DNA of 64,000 nucleotides. It comes from Diospyros lotus (lineage: Eukaryota > Streptophyta > Magnoliopsida > Ericales > Ebenaceae). The stretch spans positions 31,871,170 through 31,935,169 of the forward strand of contig NC_068344.1 of assembly GCF_014633365.1 (NCBI RefSeq), in the 5' to 3' direction. The notes beneath the pieces were generated by a model, which saw only the letters and a program-made list of their open reading frames with translations, was not told the origin of the DNA and searched no databases. Shown here one piece after another: positions 36,506 through 47,859 of the stretch. Both the position numbers and the translations under genes were made by a program. Position 1 is the stretch's first letter. Every line of letters starts with the position of its first letter.

Positions 36506-39105
36506 TATAACGGCCCACCTCCTGAAGCCCCCGTGCACAAAGAGGATCTGTGAGATGGTCATTATTGGAATGATATCAAACAATAACACAAACTAAAACT
36601 CAAACTCAGCCCTTATAAAAACCATATTTTTTATAACATATAACATTTCATAACCGTCTTTACATAATCATTCACAACTTGAGCCTACTTGGGCTTACAT
36701 AGCACACGCCTGACTCAAAAACATAAAAGTATTACTCTGATTATACACACAACACCCAGGATCTGGTTTTGGGAGAATTCTGCACCTATTATCATGACTC
36801 GACAATCTGGACCCAACTCTATCGAATGCACCTGATATCTCAGACGATTCTCTTGTCTGGAATGATGGAAAGCAAACGTGAGTCACAAGACTCTGCAAGC
36901 TCATGAAAGAAAGATTGTCGGTTAAGGATATAACTCTTCCTCAATACCCTATGCAATTCATGCCAATGCAACATCATACCATGCCATGTCCAATATCTGC
37001 CTTAATTCTAAATGCATAGCCATAAAGTAAATTGCACACAAACGGTCCTTGGGGCCTATATCAAACACACACTGGCGCCCAATTCCAACATACAAACATG
37101 TTAGTGATCCACTATAGGCTATCATATAATCATTACAAACATGCCATCTCCTGTCATCATACTGTCTTATCATGCCGTTGTCGTAGGACTCTAACCCCCG
37201 GTCTTGTCGGTGCCATGGGACTCTAACCCCCGGTCTTACACTGTGGGTCGTACCCCACTTCCCTCGTGGGCCACTTCCACGGCATACGCTCCGTGATGGG
37301 CGCCACCCATCACCCATACTCATCACCTATAGCCACACATTCTCACCATACAATGCAACAAGTAGGAAATATAATGGCTTCTGTAGCATAAAGGTGATGA
37401 CAAGCCCTCCCATAAATCATGCATCAGGCCATGCTACGCCCATATAAGAATTCACACATATGACATGCTCTAAATGCACCAGGTCATGCAAATGTTCACA
37501 CATCCCATCACACACAAGGCATGTCCCCCAAATGAATACAACACAACCCCATGCAGCGCACACGTCATGATATGCACAAAGTCAAGGTAGGAATCTGGTA
37601 GTACTAGCTCTTTTGGCCCGTCTAACTCTTATCGTAACAGCAGATGACTGGCGCCCATACATCCAGCCATCAACTGCCACGACCCATGGTCGACAGTAAG
37701 TGGCTTGTACCCCATACCCTTAAGACACACATAGTTATCATTAACTCATCATTTCATAAACTCCCCTTATGACTCATCATACACTTGCGACACAATCATC
37801 AATATACCAGTCTTCTTCGCATCTCTCATCATGTTAATGAACCATTCACTTCTCTAATTATACCCTTTAACATAACCCAATAAACCATACCAACTCTTCT
37901 ATGAGCCTAGCCCAATGGGTTCGGCATCATTCCCAAGGAAAGCATAGTAATACAAAGGTCTGTGACGGACGAAATGGAAGACACCAAGACATCACTGCTT
38001 AACTCATTTCGTTAACAATAAACCCATTAATAAAATATAAGTCATAGGGTGGTTGCCACGCTGATTATTATTATTAATGCGTGGAACCGAGTCATGGTGA
38101 GGGAGAGAATAAAATAAGAGAAACCATGGAGACTTTCACGGGAAATAAAGAACATAAGGAGATAGTTGAGAGCTTGCCTTTATTTACCCAATTCTTGCCT
38201 CTTCTGTCCTTCTGATGCAAAGTAAAACATTTCCTAGCAATTAATAAAATCGTGACTTATATTAATTAAACCCAACCGCATAAAATATATAATCCATCCG
38301 TATAAAATTTATAATTTAGATACACAACACTTCTAATAATTTTACTCACTTACCAAGATATTTTTGAACACCGAATAACTCATTAATCCTTTGATTTCTT
38401 CCCAACTCTCTTTTCTTTTCTTCCATTCCAGCTGCTGGTCGAACACCATCTTCTCATTTCATTTTCCTCCCTCCCTCCCATTCTTTTCCTCTCTGTTTGG
38501 GCTTCAAATTGGCGAAATTTTAGGCTTTAAATAGCAAAAACGAAGGATACTTGGCGGCCAAGGCGAGAGGGGCTCCCAGTGCATGCCACGTGGCACGCTT
38601 GTAGCCGTGCATGGCTTCCACCGCCCTAGCCCGAAATGATCGTTTCGAGCTAGCCTTGCTGATAAAATCAGCCATTTTTTCCTTCGCGCACGCCTACTCT
38701 CCCTCGACCTCGAACCCCCGATCGCCTCCCTCACACCCACGCACGCGACCAACTGGGCTAGTAGCTTCCTCATTAAATATGCGCCTTTCATTAGTTATAA
38801 AGGGAACTTACAGCTAATTCCCAAAATTACACTAGCACCCAAAATTTTCAAAAATCCCATATACACCCTAAACTCCCATTTCCCTTTACTACACTTATGC
38901 CCCAAACATTCCCAAAAATTCATCAACTTAATTCCATCATTATTTTCATAAATATTCCCAAATAATTTAATTAATTACCTTAATTTCTCATTTTCTCAAA
39001 AATATCATAAATAAATATTTTCTCTAAAATCTCCAAATATTTTAAAATATCCTCAAATACCAAAATTAGTAATTATTACTTATCTCCAAATTTTGGAATG
39101 TTACA
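36506..39105 (-). mobile_element. Solo LTR (2.6 kb), minus orientation
   Basis: On the minus strand it starts TGTAACATTCC (39105) and ends GGGCCGTTATA (36506; the expected CA end has become TA). Flanks are actat (36501-36505) and cctat (39106-39110), one mismatch. No coding sequence. Several short frames inside are chance. The length and ends suggest a Ty3/gypsy-type long LTR, left by LTR-LTR recombination. Confidence 0.75.
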
Positions 39106-39117
39106 CCTATTGACCAT

Positions 39118-39776
39118 AAAAGGTTTATATATAACACTAAGAATGCTTAATTTATTGGATTTACGAGGAGACAAACAAATAATTGGGAAATTAAATATTA
39201 AGAACAATTAGAAAACTAAATATTTGTTGAGACAATTGCTCGGTTTAGAAATTTGGAGTTTAGGAAACTAAGTATGTGATAAGCCAATACTTTTCTTCTT
39301 AACATTGATTCAGTGAATGGTGGAAAGATTCAACAAGAATTCCAAGTAACCAAGAGGTCCTAAGCTTGGAGATAAAATTGGAAAACTAGGACCATCAAGT
39401 AAAAGTATTTCACGCTTGTTATCAATGAACTTAGTTGTTGTGCATTAATATCATGTAGGCCCTAATAAAATTATCAAAATTAGAGTAGTCTTGGTTTGTT
39501 ATTGCCATACTATTACACATTCGATGTAGATTGTGATTGTTGATAACAAAGAACAATATTGGAGCCAAATTTGGAGCTTCAATATCAAAGAAGTCCCAAA
39601 TTTTGAGGGAAAAATGAGGAATGCGAGGTGGAGCATTTGAAATAAACTAATAGGCCTCCTTAAAGAAATTAAGAGAAAGAGAAAGAAAAAGCTTCAAGGG
39701 GAGAGAATACTATCTTGTTAATATTGATTTGTCATCTCTCATCATCGTGTGTTTTTTTTAAGTTCTTTAACATTTC
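39118..39776. other. Intergenic, nothing recognised
   Basis: AT-rich DNA between the hAT MITE/solo LTR and the nested LTR stack. No domain-bearing frame or repeat terminus seen. Confidence 0.5.
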
Positions 39777-40510
39777 ATTAATATAATATCCCAAATTTTC
39801 TAAAGAGTTCAATAGTAATTTTAACTTGGCTATAGGTGAAATTATCAAAAGATTAGGAGCTTAAGTATAATTTCTTACAGTTGTAATACCCCATGTTTAG
39901 ATAAGGTTGCCACGTAATTTTAATAAGTTTAGAATATCGAAAAATTGAATTAATAGCAGTTATAAGTACCGAACTGACTGTAGGGAATGCCTCGGAGTGA
40001 AATTGTCTAAGGAAAATGATATGGTTTCGATGAGCATTCCGAGATAGGATTTATGGTATCGAAAGAAATCGAATCGGAAACAGTTTTCGGTACAGCTAAA
40101 ATGCAGCTACCATTTAGGCTGCAAAATCGAATCGTTGTAGGAGGCTCCTGAAAAATCAACGGAACCCTAGGGGGCTCCGATTTTGCTTAATGAACAACCT
40201 TTAAGTAGTTTTGGGATGAAACAACAGTCCGGTGAGGACACTGGGGCGAAATCATTATTATCGAGTAAATTTAAGTTATTAATTTTGTGTTTTCGGTATT
40301 ATAATATCAATTAATTCAGTGAGGATATTATTGCAATTAAAGAATTATTCTAAAGAATTTAGTATAAAATTTAAGGTTTAAGTGTTTAAATTTGTTGTTA
40401 GTATAGTAGAATATATATAGTAATATATATGTATCCGTGCGCGTGTGTGCGTGAATAAGCATGCCCTGCAACTTCAAATCCCATCCCCTGCAACCTTTAT
40501 GCCATACTCT

Positions 40511-41039
40511 CAGGGCCAGCCCAAGGCATAGGCCACTAAGGCCTATGCCTAGGGCCCCCCCAAAATTTGGGGCCCCAAACAGCCATACCCCCCACACACA
40601 CACACAGAATTTGGGCCCCCCCCCAAAAAAATCCCCCCTCCAAACAACCACCGCCTAGCGCCCAGCGCCCATCCCCCTCCCCCCCCCCCCCCCACACAGA
40701 GAATTTGGGGCCCCCCCAAAAAATCCCCCCTCCAAACAGCCACCGCCCAGCGCCCATCCCCCCCACACACAGAGAGAATTTGGGCCCCCCCTCCAAATAG
40801 CCACCGCCCAGCGCCCATCCCCCTCCTCTCCCCCCCCCCCCCCCACCCACACGGAGAATTTGGGGCCCCCCAAAAAAATCCCACCCCTCCCCCCCACACA
40901 CACAGCAAATCACCTCCCCTCCTAAAAAAAAATAAATAAATAAAATAGGAAGCTCCAAAAAATATAGAGCCCTACCCTCTCAAAAAAAAATTATTTTTGC
41001 CTAGGGCCCCATTGAGCCTTGGGTCGGCCCTGCATACTC
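40511..41039. mobile_element. hAT-type MITE carrying a C-rich minisatellite
   Basis: 17-bp terminal inverted repeats: CAGGGCCAGCCCAAGGC on the left and the complement of CAGGGCCGACCCAAGGC on the right. The 8-bp target duplication catactct is perfect (40503-40510 and 41040-41047). No transposase is encoded; the inner part is mostly tandem repeats. Frames on either strand here come from the repeat and are not genes. Confidence 0.92.
40580..40915. repeat. C-rich minisatellite, about four units of ~75-90 bp
   Basis: Each unit has a CACA/GA run, gaatttggg(g)cccccc, an A-run with 'tcccccctcc', and 'agccaccgcccagcgcccat'. Units begin near 40596, 40694, 40768 and 40851. C runs reach 14-16 bases. Confidence 0.85.
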
Positions 41040-41587
41040 TGCAAACCCATGGCAGCAAATGAAGTGATTCTCACGCCAAAAGGGTTCTGCACGCAAGGAA
41101 GTATGGGTAAAAGCGGTGAGGTGAGGCGATGGAAATTGGTTATAAATAGGGAGTGAAGGGCTGAGAGCAAGGGCAAAGGAAGAAAGCAGTCGTGACAATG
41201 AGCATCTGGCTGAGAGTTTGAGAGAGAGAGAGCGAGATCGATAGATTGAAAGAGAGAGAGAGAGCCGGAGTAAGCCGCGACAGCCATGGCCACGAGTCAG
41301 GGGTCGCGAGATGAGGCTAGGCATCGTGTGAGTAGGCATTGAAGAAGATCGGTGAAGTCGTAGGAGGCCGGTGGTGGCGGCAATCGCGAAAATGGATGGC
41401 GGAGCTGGAGTCGCTGCCATGGCAGCCGCGAAGCTGCGTTGCAGCAGTCGGCCAGCAATGCAGCGGGCAGCGGGGGCGATATGGCAGCCACCGGCAAGGC
41501 CGAGGGAGGCAAGTGAGGGCGGCCGCGATGGGTGAGGGCGGTGACGAGGCTGGCTAGCTCTCAGGTGGCGGTGGCTGCGGGCGGGAG

Positions 41588-41830
41588 ATGCAGGGGAAGA
41601 AGAAGAAGAAGAAGAAAAAGAAGAGAAGGAAGAAGAAAAAGAAGAGAAGAAAAAAGAAAGAAATGAAGAAAAGAAAGAAAAAGAAAGGAAAAGAAAATAA
41701 AGAAGGAGCTGCTGATCGCACGTTGGGGAGGAAGAAAGGAAGAAGAAGGTGAATAGGAAAAGGAGAAAAGAAAAAAGAAAAAAAAAAAGAAAGAACAGAA
41801 AGAAAAAGAAGAAAAAATAGAAAAAATTCT
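41588..41830 (+). repeat. Long purine-rich tract in the inner solo LTR
   Basis: About 240 bases of almost pure G/A (gaagaagaagaa, agaaaaaga, and so on), broken by a short mixed stretch near 41710-41730. A shorter related tract lies at 44010-44075 in the outer LTR. Confidence 0.85.
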
Positions 41831-44800
41831 CGAAATTTTTTTGAAAATTAGGGTTTGGAATTAACTAATATTTTGGAGATTTTGGGCACGAAAAATGGTT
41901 TGGGCACGAGTTTCGAGATTAAGGCACGCATACCGAGGAAGCCAGAGATGTTAAGTTAAGGTGAGTAAAATTTTTTAGAAAATTTCAAAAATTCACGAAT
42001 ATTATTTTATGAATTATCGTAGTGAAATATTTTATAAATATTTAGTTTGGATTTATTGAGAAAAAAGAGGAAGAAGTAGAGAGAAAATTAAAGACAATAC
42101 AAGAAATTATGAAAAAATAGGTTTTAATGTTTATTTAAATAAATGTGGTGATTATGATGTTCTGAAGCTTAAGTTGAAGTGACTTGTGCGAATTTTGAGG
42201 TTAGCAAGCAAATCGAGGTGATGCACCTATTTCGAGGCAAGACGCGAATATCGAGATAACCCGGTAATCTTGAGAAGGTAAGTGGTACTTTCCAACTGAA
42301 TTTAGTTTTATGGAAAATGCTTAGTTGTAAGTGATTCATGTTCCTCGAAAATGTTTCATCATGTTGACATGTTCGGATATGTATCCATCACGTAGATTGC
42401 ATACATGACATGCTATGAAATGCATATGTACACGTTGATATCATTGATCACGCGCATTGAGCCCGTAGGGAGTACGAACTGGCACCGCTACTTTACCAAG
42501 AGTGCCCCCAGACACCTCGGCTTCGAAAGAGGTGGTCGTAAGAATGATAGGTAGTATGAGGGGTGCAGTTAACACCTACGATGAGTAAGACATTGCATAC
42601 ACACATGATAAAGCACTATGTATCCTTATTTAGATGATTCATCATCTAACTTGGGTTTTGCCCTTAGAATATTCAAACATTCCAGATGGAGATTGTAGCA
42701 GATACGAGGATAAATGAGGCATGAAATAACACTTAGGAGAGTGCATGATAAATGAAATGTATGTAACGTAGCCCCTGTATTTAAGTTCTGCTACTTTGAA
42801 TTCTAAATTCTGAACGTTTTAGGGAATGATGATTTTATGATCAATGTTAAGATATCAAGTTTCGATAATTACTTCCGCATTTGATGTGTATAATGATTAT
42901 CTTTCGAGATAAATGAATGGAAATTCTGGGACGGATTTGGGGTATGATCTGGTCTAGCATTAGTTTGAAAGAAAAAATTTATTGTCCCAGAATTGTCCCA
43001 AGTTTATAACGCGCTAGGGAAACGGGGTGTTACAACAGTTATCTGTACCGAATTGACTGTAGGGAATGCTCTAGAGTGCAAGTATCTATGAAAAATAATA
43101 TGGTGTCGATGAGCGTTCCGAGATAGGATTTATAGTATTAAAAGAAATTATAATTGAGATAGTTTTTGGTACAGCTAAAATGCAGCTATGATTTAGGCTA
43201 AAAAAAACTGAATGATTGTAGGGGACTTCCGGGAAGTCAACGGAACCCTGAGAAGGCTCTAGTTTTCCATAAAGATTAATCCTGTGGTGATTTAGGGACG
43301 GAACAAGGACCTTGCGAGGGCTTAGGTACGAAATCAGTCTTTATCGAGTAAGTGCCGGTTATTAATTTTGATAAATCGAGATATTGTGTGGCCTAAAGGT
43401 AATTGTTTTAAGGCCTCGGAGGGTCAAAGAGCTATTATCAAAGTTTATAGTGCAATTATCAAAATCCCTGAGTGCAATTAAGGAGAATTGGCGAGGGTAA
43501 ATATGTAATTTACACGTGTGTGTATATATATGAATATGTTACCCTAGCATTTCCTCGTAAATTTGGATTTGGCTGAGAATAAGAAAGCAGATGAGAGAGA
43601 GAGCTTGGCATGGGTTGAGCTTGTTTGAGAGCTCGAGAGATCGAGTGAGGGAAATGGCAGGCTGGGGCGATCTACGACAGTGGCAATGCTGAGCAGCAGC
43701 CATGGCTGCTGCGATGAGGGTCGGACGAAGCTGGAGCAGCAATGGAGGTTGGAGGACCAGCAGTGGTGCGCAGTAGAGCACGCGGAGGCAACCAGTGTTG
43801 CGGTGGGTAGTAGCGGAGCTAGGAGCCATGGCCATGGTGGCCATGATCGCAAGCGACTGCTACAATGTAGCAACCAGATGCGACCGCGAGCAGCAGCGTA
43901 GGGGTGGTGATAAGGCGGTGGTGGCTGGAGGCGCATAGAGGTGGTTGGAAATGGCACGCAGCGGCGCTGGGAGGCTAGCGAGCATGGCTGTATTGCTCAA
44001 TATGAATACCAAGGAAGAAGAAGAAGAAAAGAAAATAAATAGAGGAAAAGAAAGAAAAAAAAAGGAAAAATAAGGAAAAGGTTTCGAAAAATCCTAGAAA
44101 ATTCTAGGAATTTATTTGGGCTTTGGGGACCATGTCTGAAGCTAGAAAATTATTCGGGTACGTGTTTCGAGGTCATGGCACGTATACCGAGGAAGCCTGA
44201 GAGGCTAAGTTAATGTGAGTAAAATTTCTCAAAAAATTTTCAAAAATTTAGTAATATTATTTTATGAATTGTTATAGAGAAATAGTTGAGAAAATATTTG
44301 AGAAATATTTAGTTTGGATTTATTGAGAAAAAAAGGAAGAAATAGAAGAAAATTATGAAAAAATAGGTTTTAATACTTATTTAAATAAATATGATGATTA
44401 GGGTGCTTTGAGGCTTAAGTTAAAGTGACTTGTGCGAATTTTAAGGTTGGCATACAAATTGAGACAATGCACGTATCTCGAGACAATACGCGAATATCGA
44501 GGTAGTCAATAAACTTAAGAAGGTTTGGATTCTCAAGATTTAGCTCGATCTTCTCCTTAGGCTCAGACTTAAGTCATTCATTCTCAGGCAAGTAGACAGG
44601 ATATATTATGTTTACCTTATATTGTGCACGTATATACTGTTCCGTGCATAATTTGTATATGATTTTTATATGCAGATCATAGAAAAATATTTTTAAATGT
44701 TTCTAAAATGCATGAAATATTTTCATCCTACTGGAGAGATATAAGCATAAAGATTATAAATGATACTCTAACTGATTCTTGCTTTTGAGTATGTGAAATA

Positions 44801-44853
44801 TTGAATGATATGGTGCATTTTGGGCACCACATGAAATGATAAATGGTTATGAT

Positions 44854-46486
44854 TGATATTTTACTCTTGTGTTTAGTTTTGATGATGAAAAATCTCAAAT
44901 GGTTTTTATTTTCTCTCAATCAAAGCATATAGTTTGGAAACAAAAATCAATTTCAAAGTGCTTTGTTAAAATGATCTATGATCTTTTATATTATTTGGAG
45001 ATTAGCATAAACAAGTTTTAAGATCTAAAAAGAATCTCCTTGAAATCATTGGTCAAAACAATTCTAAGGCAAAAGACCAACTAGAACATGTTTTTGAAAG
45101 TGTGTTCATTTTAGAAAACTATCTCTTGGTATTTTGATATCTAATATCTCTTGGAAATGAAATGGTTTTGATAAATGTCTATATGAATGGTTTTTGATAA
45201 ATGACTATATGAAAATCAATTTCTACTATGTGGATTATATGAATGAGAAAATGAATTTTTAGTATATAAGCTTTGAAGCAAGATATGAAAACTTATAGAA
45301 GAAATATTGAGTATGGTTGAGAGTGATTTGAAAAACTTGCTTGTCGAGAGTGATTTGTTTCAAAATATACTTTTGATAATCTCAACTTGCTTTCAAGATA
45401 ATCAAAATGAGGTTTTAAAAGAATCGAATAAGGATGTATTGAAAATTCAAGTTTTTCTAAAGAATAATCGACTATCAGGTTCATTCTGTTGACTATGCTT
45501 CAAAATAGTCGACTATTTTTGATGTTCTGTCGACTATTTAAGCATCTGTCGACTATTTTAGCATCTGTCGACTATCGAGTAAAAATAGTCGACTATGCCT
45601 TTTGATCTGTCGACTATTTTTGTTCATAAGTTTCAAAAATTTCTTCATATCTCAGCATCTGTCGACTATTGGAATGTGTCTGTCGACTATTGAAATTTTG
45701 TGTTATAAAATAGTCGACTATTTCTTACTTTAGTTATAAAAATAGTCAACTATATATTTCTTCTGTCGACTATTTCTTTTTACAGAAAGTTCCAACGGCT
45801 ATTTTTTCAAATCCCAACGGCTCCAAACGGCTATATTTCTCTTCAACTTCGTGGGACACTTATATATACATGTCATAGATGATCAAGAGAAGGCTAATGG
45901 ACGGGAATGAATTGAATTGAGCTTACATTTTACACTCGTTTCTATTTACATTCACTGTGCTTCAATTTTCTCTCTTCAAGGCTGTGATCTTAATTTGTTT
46001 ACATTCATTTAAGCCTTGTATCATTTTTGAGAGACATTGTAACTAAGAGATTCATCTCTTAGATTCTCTCCAACTATATATTTCTTGTTTTCCTAGCTTG
46101 TATAGCTAGAGGGCCCATTTGAGTGGGAGGTTTTGTAATTCCTAGTCTCGGACTAGAGGACCTACTTGGTTTAAGTAGGGGGTTTTAGTGGATGGTTTGA
46201 AAAATCCTTAGTGAGGAGCTAAGGTAGTGGATTAGGCTTGGGTTAAGCCGAACCACTATAAATCTTGGTGTTCTTGTGTGCTTGTGTTCTTTAAATCATC
46301 TTTATCTTTCCAAGCATTCCTTAATTCCTCACTTGATTCACATTTGTCATTTTATATGCTTCACGTTTTAAATCAATAAAACTTCAACCTGTATTAAAAA
46401 GTTTTTCAAGTTCTATCAATTAAGTTTTTAAAATAACCAATTCACCCCCCCTCTTGGTGTGTGCCATAGCATCTCCCGTTCTAACA
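44854..46486 (+). repeat. 5' LTR of the Sirevirus-like element
   Basis: TGATATTTTAC...GTTCTAACA, 1633 bp. The first ~870 bp are, by eye, identical to the 3' LTR, whereas the region from about 45800 on is strongly diverged. Carries ten exact gtcgactat words between 45496 and 45775. Confidence 0.92.
45465..45780. repeat. Array of palindromic GTCGACTA motifs in the LTR U3
   Basis: Ten gtcgactat copies plus three variants (ttgactat, atcgactat, gtcaactat) at irregular 15-50 bp spacing. Several are part of the perfect palindrome aatagtcgactatt. The 3' LTR (52412-52742) has the same array plus one extra copy in a 20-bp insertion. Position upstream of the likely LTR promoter suggests a protein-binding cluster. 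Confidence 0.85.
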
Positions 46487-46542
46487 ATTGGTATCAGAGC
46501 CTAACTCCCTGTTTCAAGGTTTAACAACCTAAGGAGAGAGCC

Positions 46543-47817
46543 ATGGCTCTTAAGGAAGGTTATCCTACAAATGTGGCACCGTACTTTGATGGTTCTTATT
46601 ATGATTTTTGGAGAAAAAGGATTTGTATTTACTTGCAATCTATTGATTTTAATTTGTGGTATATTGTAGAAAAAGGATTTGTTTCAAAACCAAAATCCGT
46701 TTGGAGTGAAGATGATAAAAACAGTTTTGTTTTAAATATCAAAGCTATGAAAATTTTGCATCAAGCTTTACTGGAAAATGTTTATGCAAAAATTTCTAAG
46801 TGCTCTAGTGCTAAAGAGATATTGAGTACTCTTGATTCATTATATCTCTCTGACAAGTCTTGTGAGCATGTTGATGAAAATTTACAGGTTAAAAATTTAT
46901 TGAATCATCAACAAATAGAGGAGAAAGAAAGTTCCCATACCTCTAGTGAAGAAAGCTCAAACACGTGCCTCATGGTAAATGAAGAAGAGGAGGTAACCTC
47001 TACTTCTACTGTCAATTTTAATGATTGTAATGATATTGAAAATGATCATGAGTCTAGTTCTTCGTATGCTTATGTTGATGATAGTGAGAATGATTTTTCA
47101 AATGAAGAGTTATTGAATGCTTTGAATGATTTATATGAAAATTTTGAAAATCTATGTTTGAAAAATAAAACTGTTAAAAAGAAATTAGATTTACTGTCAA
47201 AAGAATTGGAAGTTTTAAAATCTAAGAATGAATATTTGATTACTTCCAATAAAGAATTTTTAAAGGAAAAATTTTTGGAAGAATTTGAATTGAAATCCTC
47301 GAACAGTGCATTAAATGAGAAATCCATTTTAAAAGAGGAGATTTCAAATTCTTGTGATCATGAAATAGGTGTTCAAAATTTTATTAGTCAAAGAGCTAAT
47401 GTCAAAAGCTCACCTTCACACACCTCTCATGATATTAAATGTTTTTATTGTTGCAAGAAAGGCCACATTGCATTTTGTTGTCCTTTTAAAAGGAAATCAA
47501 CTAGTGGTCCTAATTTGAAATGGATTCCTAAGGGAACTAAGGTGTCTACTGTTTCCAATATTAAATCCCAAGGATCCAAGTATGTTTTGAAACCTAAAAA
47601 TGATCATTTTAAGAGGAATGTGCATAAGGATAAAAGGAAAATGAATTTCAAACGAAAACCCTTTGCTACACATCCTAGTCTTTGGTATCATTTTGAACAT
47701 AAAGGTTTCATAGCAAAACATCCACATAAGCTAAAACAAGTTTGGGTTCCTAAGGAGGAGCTCTATGCTAACATGGGTGAACCCAAGGTGGTTTGGGCAC
47801 CAAAAGCTTGTGGATAG
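46543..47817 (+). CDS. gag: Intact gag of the Sirevirus-like element (424 aa)
   Basis: Starts MALKEGYPTN at the first ATG after the primer-binding site and is open throughout. Residues 1-105 match the UBN2/gag N-terminal type (YFDGSYYDFW; NLWYIVEKGF). Acidic Ser/Glu-rich linker 125-185; coiled-coil-like Leu/Lys/Glu segment about 186-262; one CCHC zinc knuckle at 300-313 (CFYCCKKGHIAFCC). The basic C-terminus has repeated 'VWVPKE/VVWAPK'-type words. It would form the particle shell and bind the RNA. Its integrity contrasts with the broken pol just downstream. Confidence 0.88.
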   Translation: MALKEGYPTNVAPYFDGSYYDFWRKRICIYLQSIDFNLWYIVEKGFVSKPKSVWSEDDKNSFVLNIKAMKILHQALLENVYAKISKCSSAKEILSTLDSLYLSDKSCEHVDENLQVKNLLNHQQIEEKESSHTSSEESSNTCLMVNEEEEVTSTSTVNFNDCNDIENDHESSSSYAYVDDSENDFSNEELLNALNDLYENFENLCLKNKTVKKKLDLLSKELEVLKSKNEYLITSNKEFLKEKFLEEFELKSSNSALNEKSILKEEISNSCDHEIGVQNFISQRANVKSSPSHTSHDIKCFYCCKKGHIAFCCPFKRKSTSGPNLKWIPKGTKVSTVSNIKSQGSKYVLKPKNDHFKRNVHKDKRKMNFKRKPFATHPSLWYHFEHKGFIAKHPHKLKQVWVPKEELYANMGEPKVVWAPKACG

Positions 47818-47859
47818 TGTTTATGTAGGTTGCTTGACATCCAAATGAACTTTAAAGAG

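Larger units (their letters stand above)
39882..43034 (+). mobile_element. Solo LTR (3.15 kb) nested in the older one
   Basis: Starts TGTAATACCCC and ends GGGGTGTTACA, flanked by a perfect acagt duplication (39877-39881 and 43035-43039). It contains a hAT MITE (40511-41039) and a long purine tract. No gag or pol. Long LTRs with TGTAATACCCC ends are common in plant Ty3/gypsy elements. Confidence 0.85.

Noticed and set aside
37000..37330. 122-aa minus-strand frame inside the 36.5-39.1 kb LTR
   Set aside because: No domain and located within a solo LTR; chance frame.
40337..40958. Several Gly- and Pro-rich frames on both strands
   Set aside because: They are translations of the C-rich minisatellite inside the hAT MITE.
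41001..41557. Ala/Ser/Leu-rich frames in the inner solo LTR
   Set aside because: Low-complexity products within non-coding LTR sequence; no matching frame in the related outer LTR.
43539..43957. Frames of 101 and 137 aa on the minus strand
   Set aside because: They lie in the outer solo LTR in a GC-rich stretch with no recognisable motif.
45293..45492. Short frames duplicated at 52240-52439
   Set aside because: They lie in the two LTR copies; identical translations simply reflect LTR identity.
45465..45780. CRISPR-like array from regularly repeated gtcgactat words
   Set aside because: Spacing is irregular, the repeat unit is only 8-14 bp, and the context is a plant LTR.
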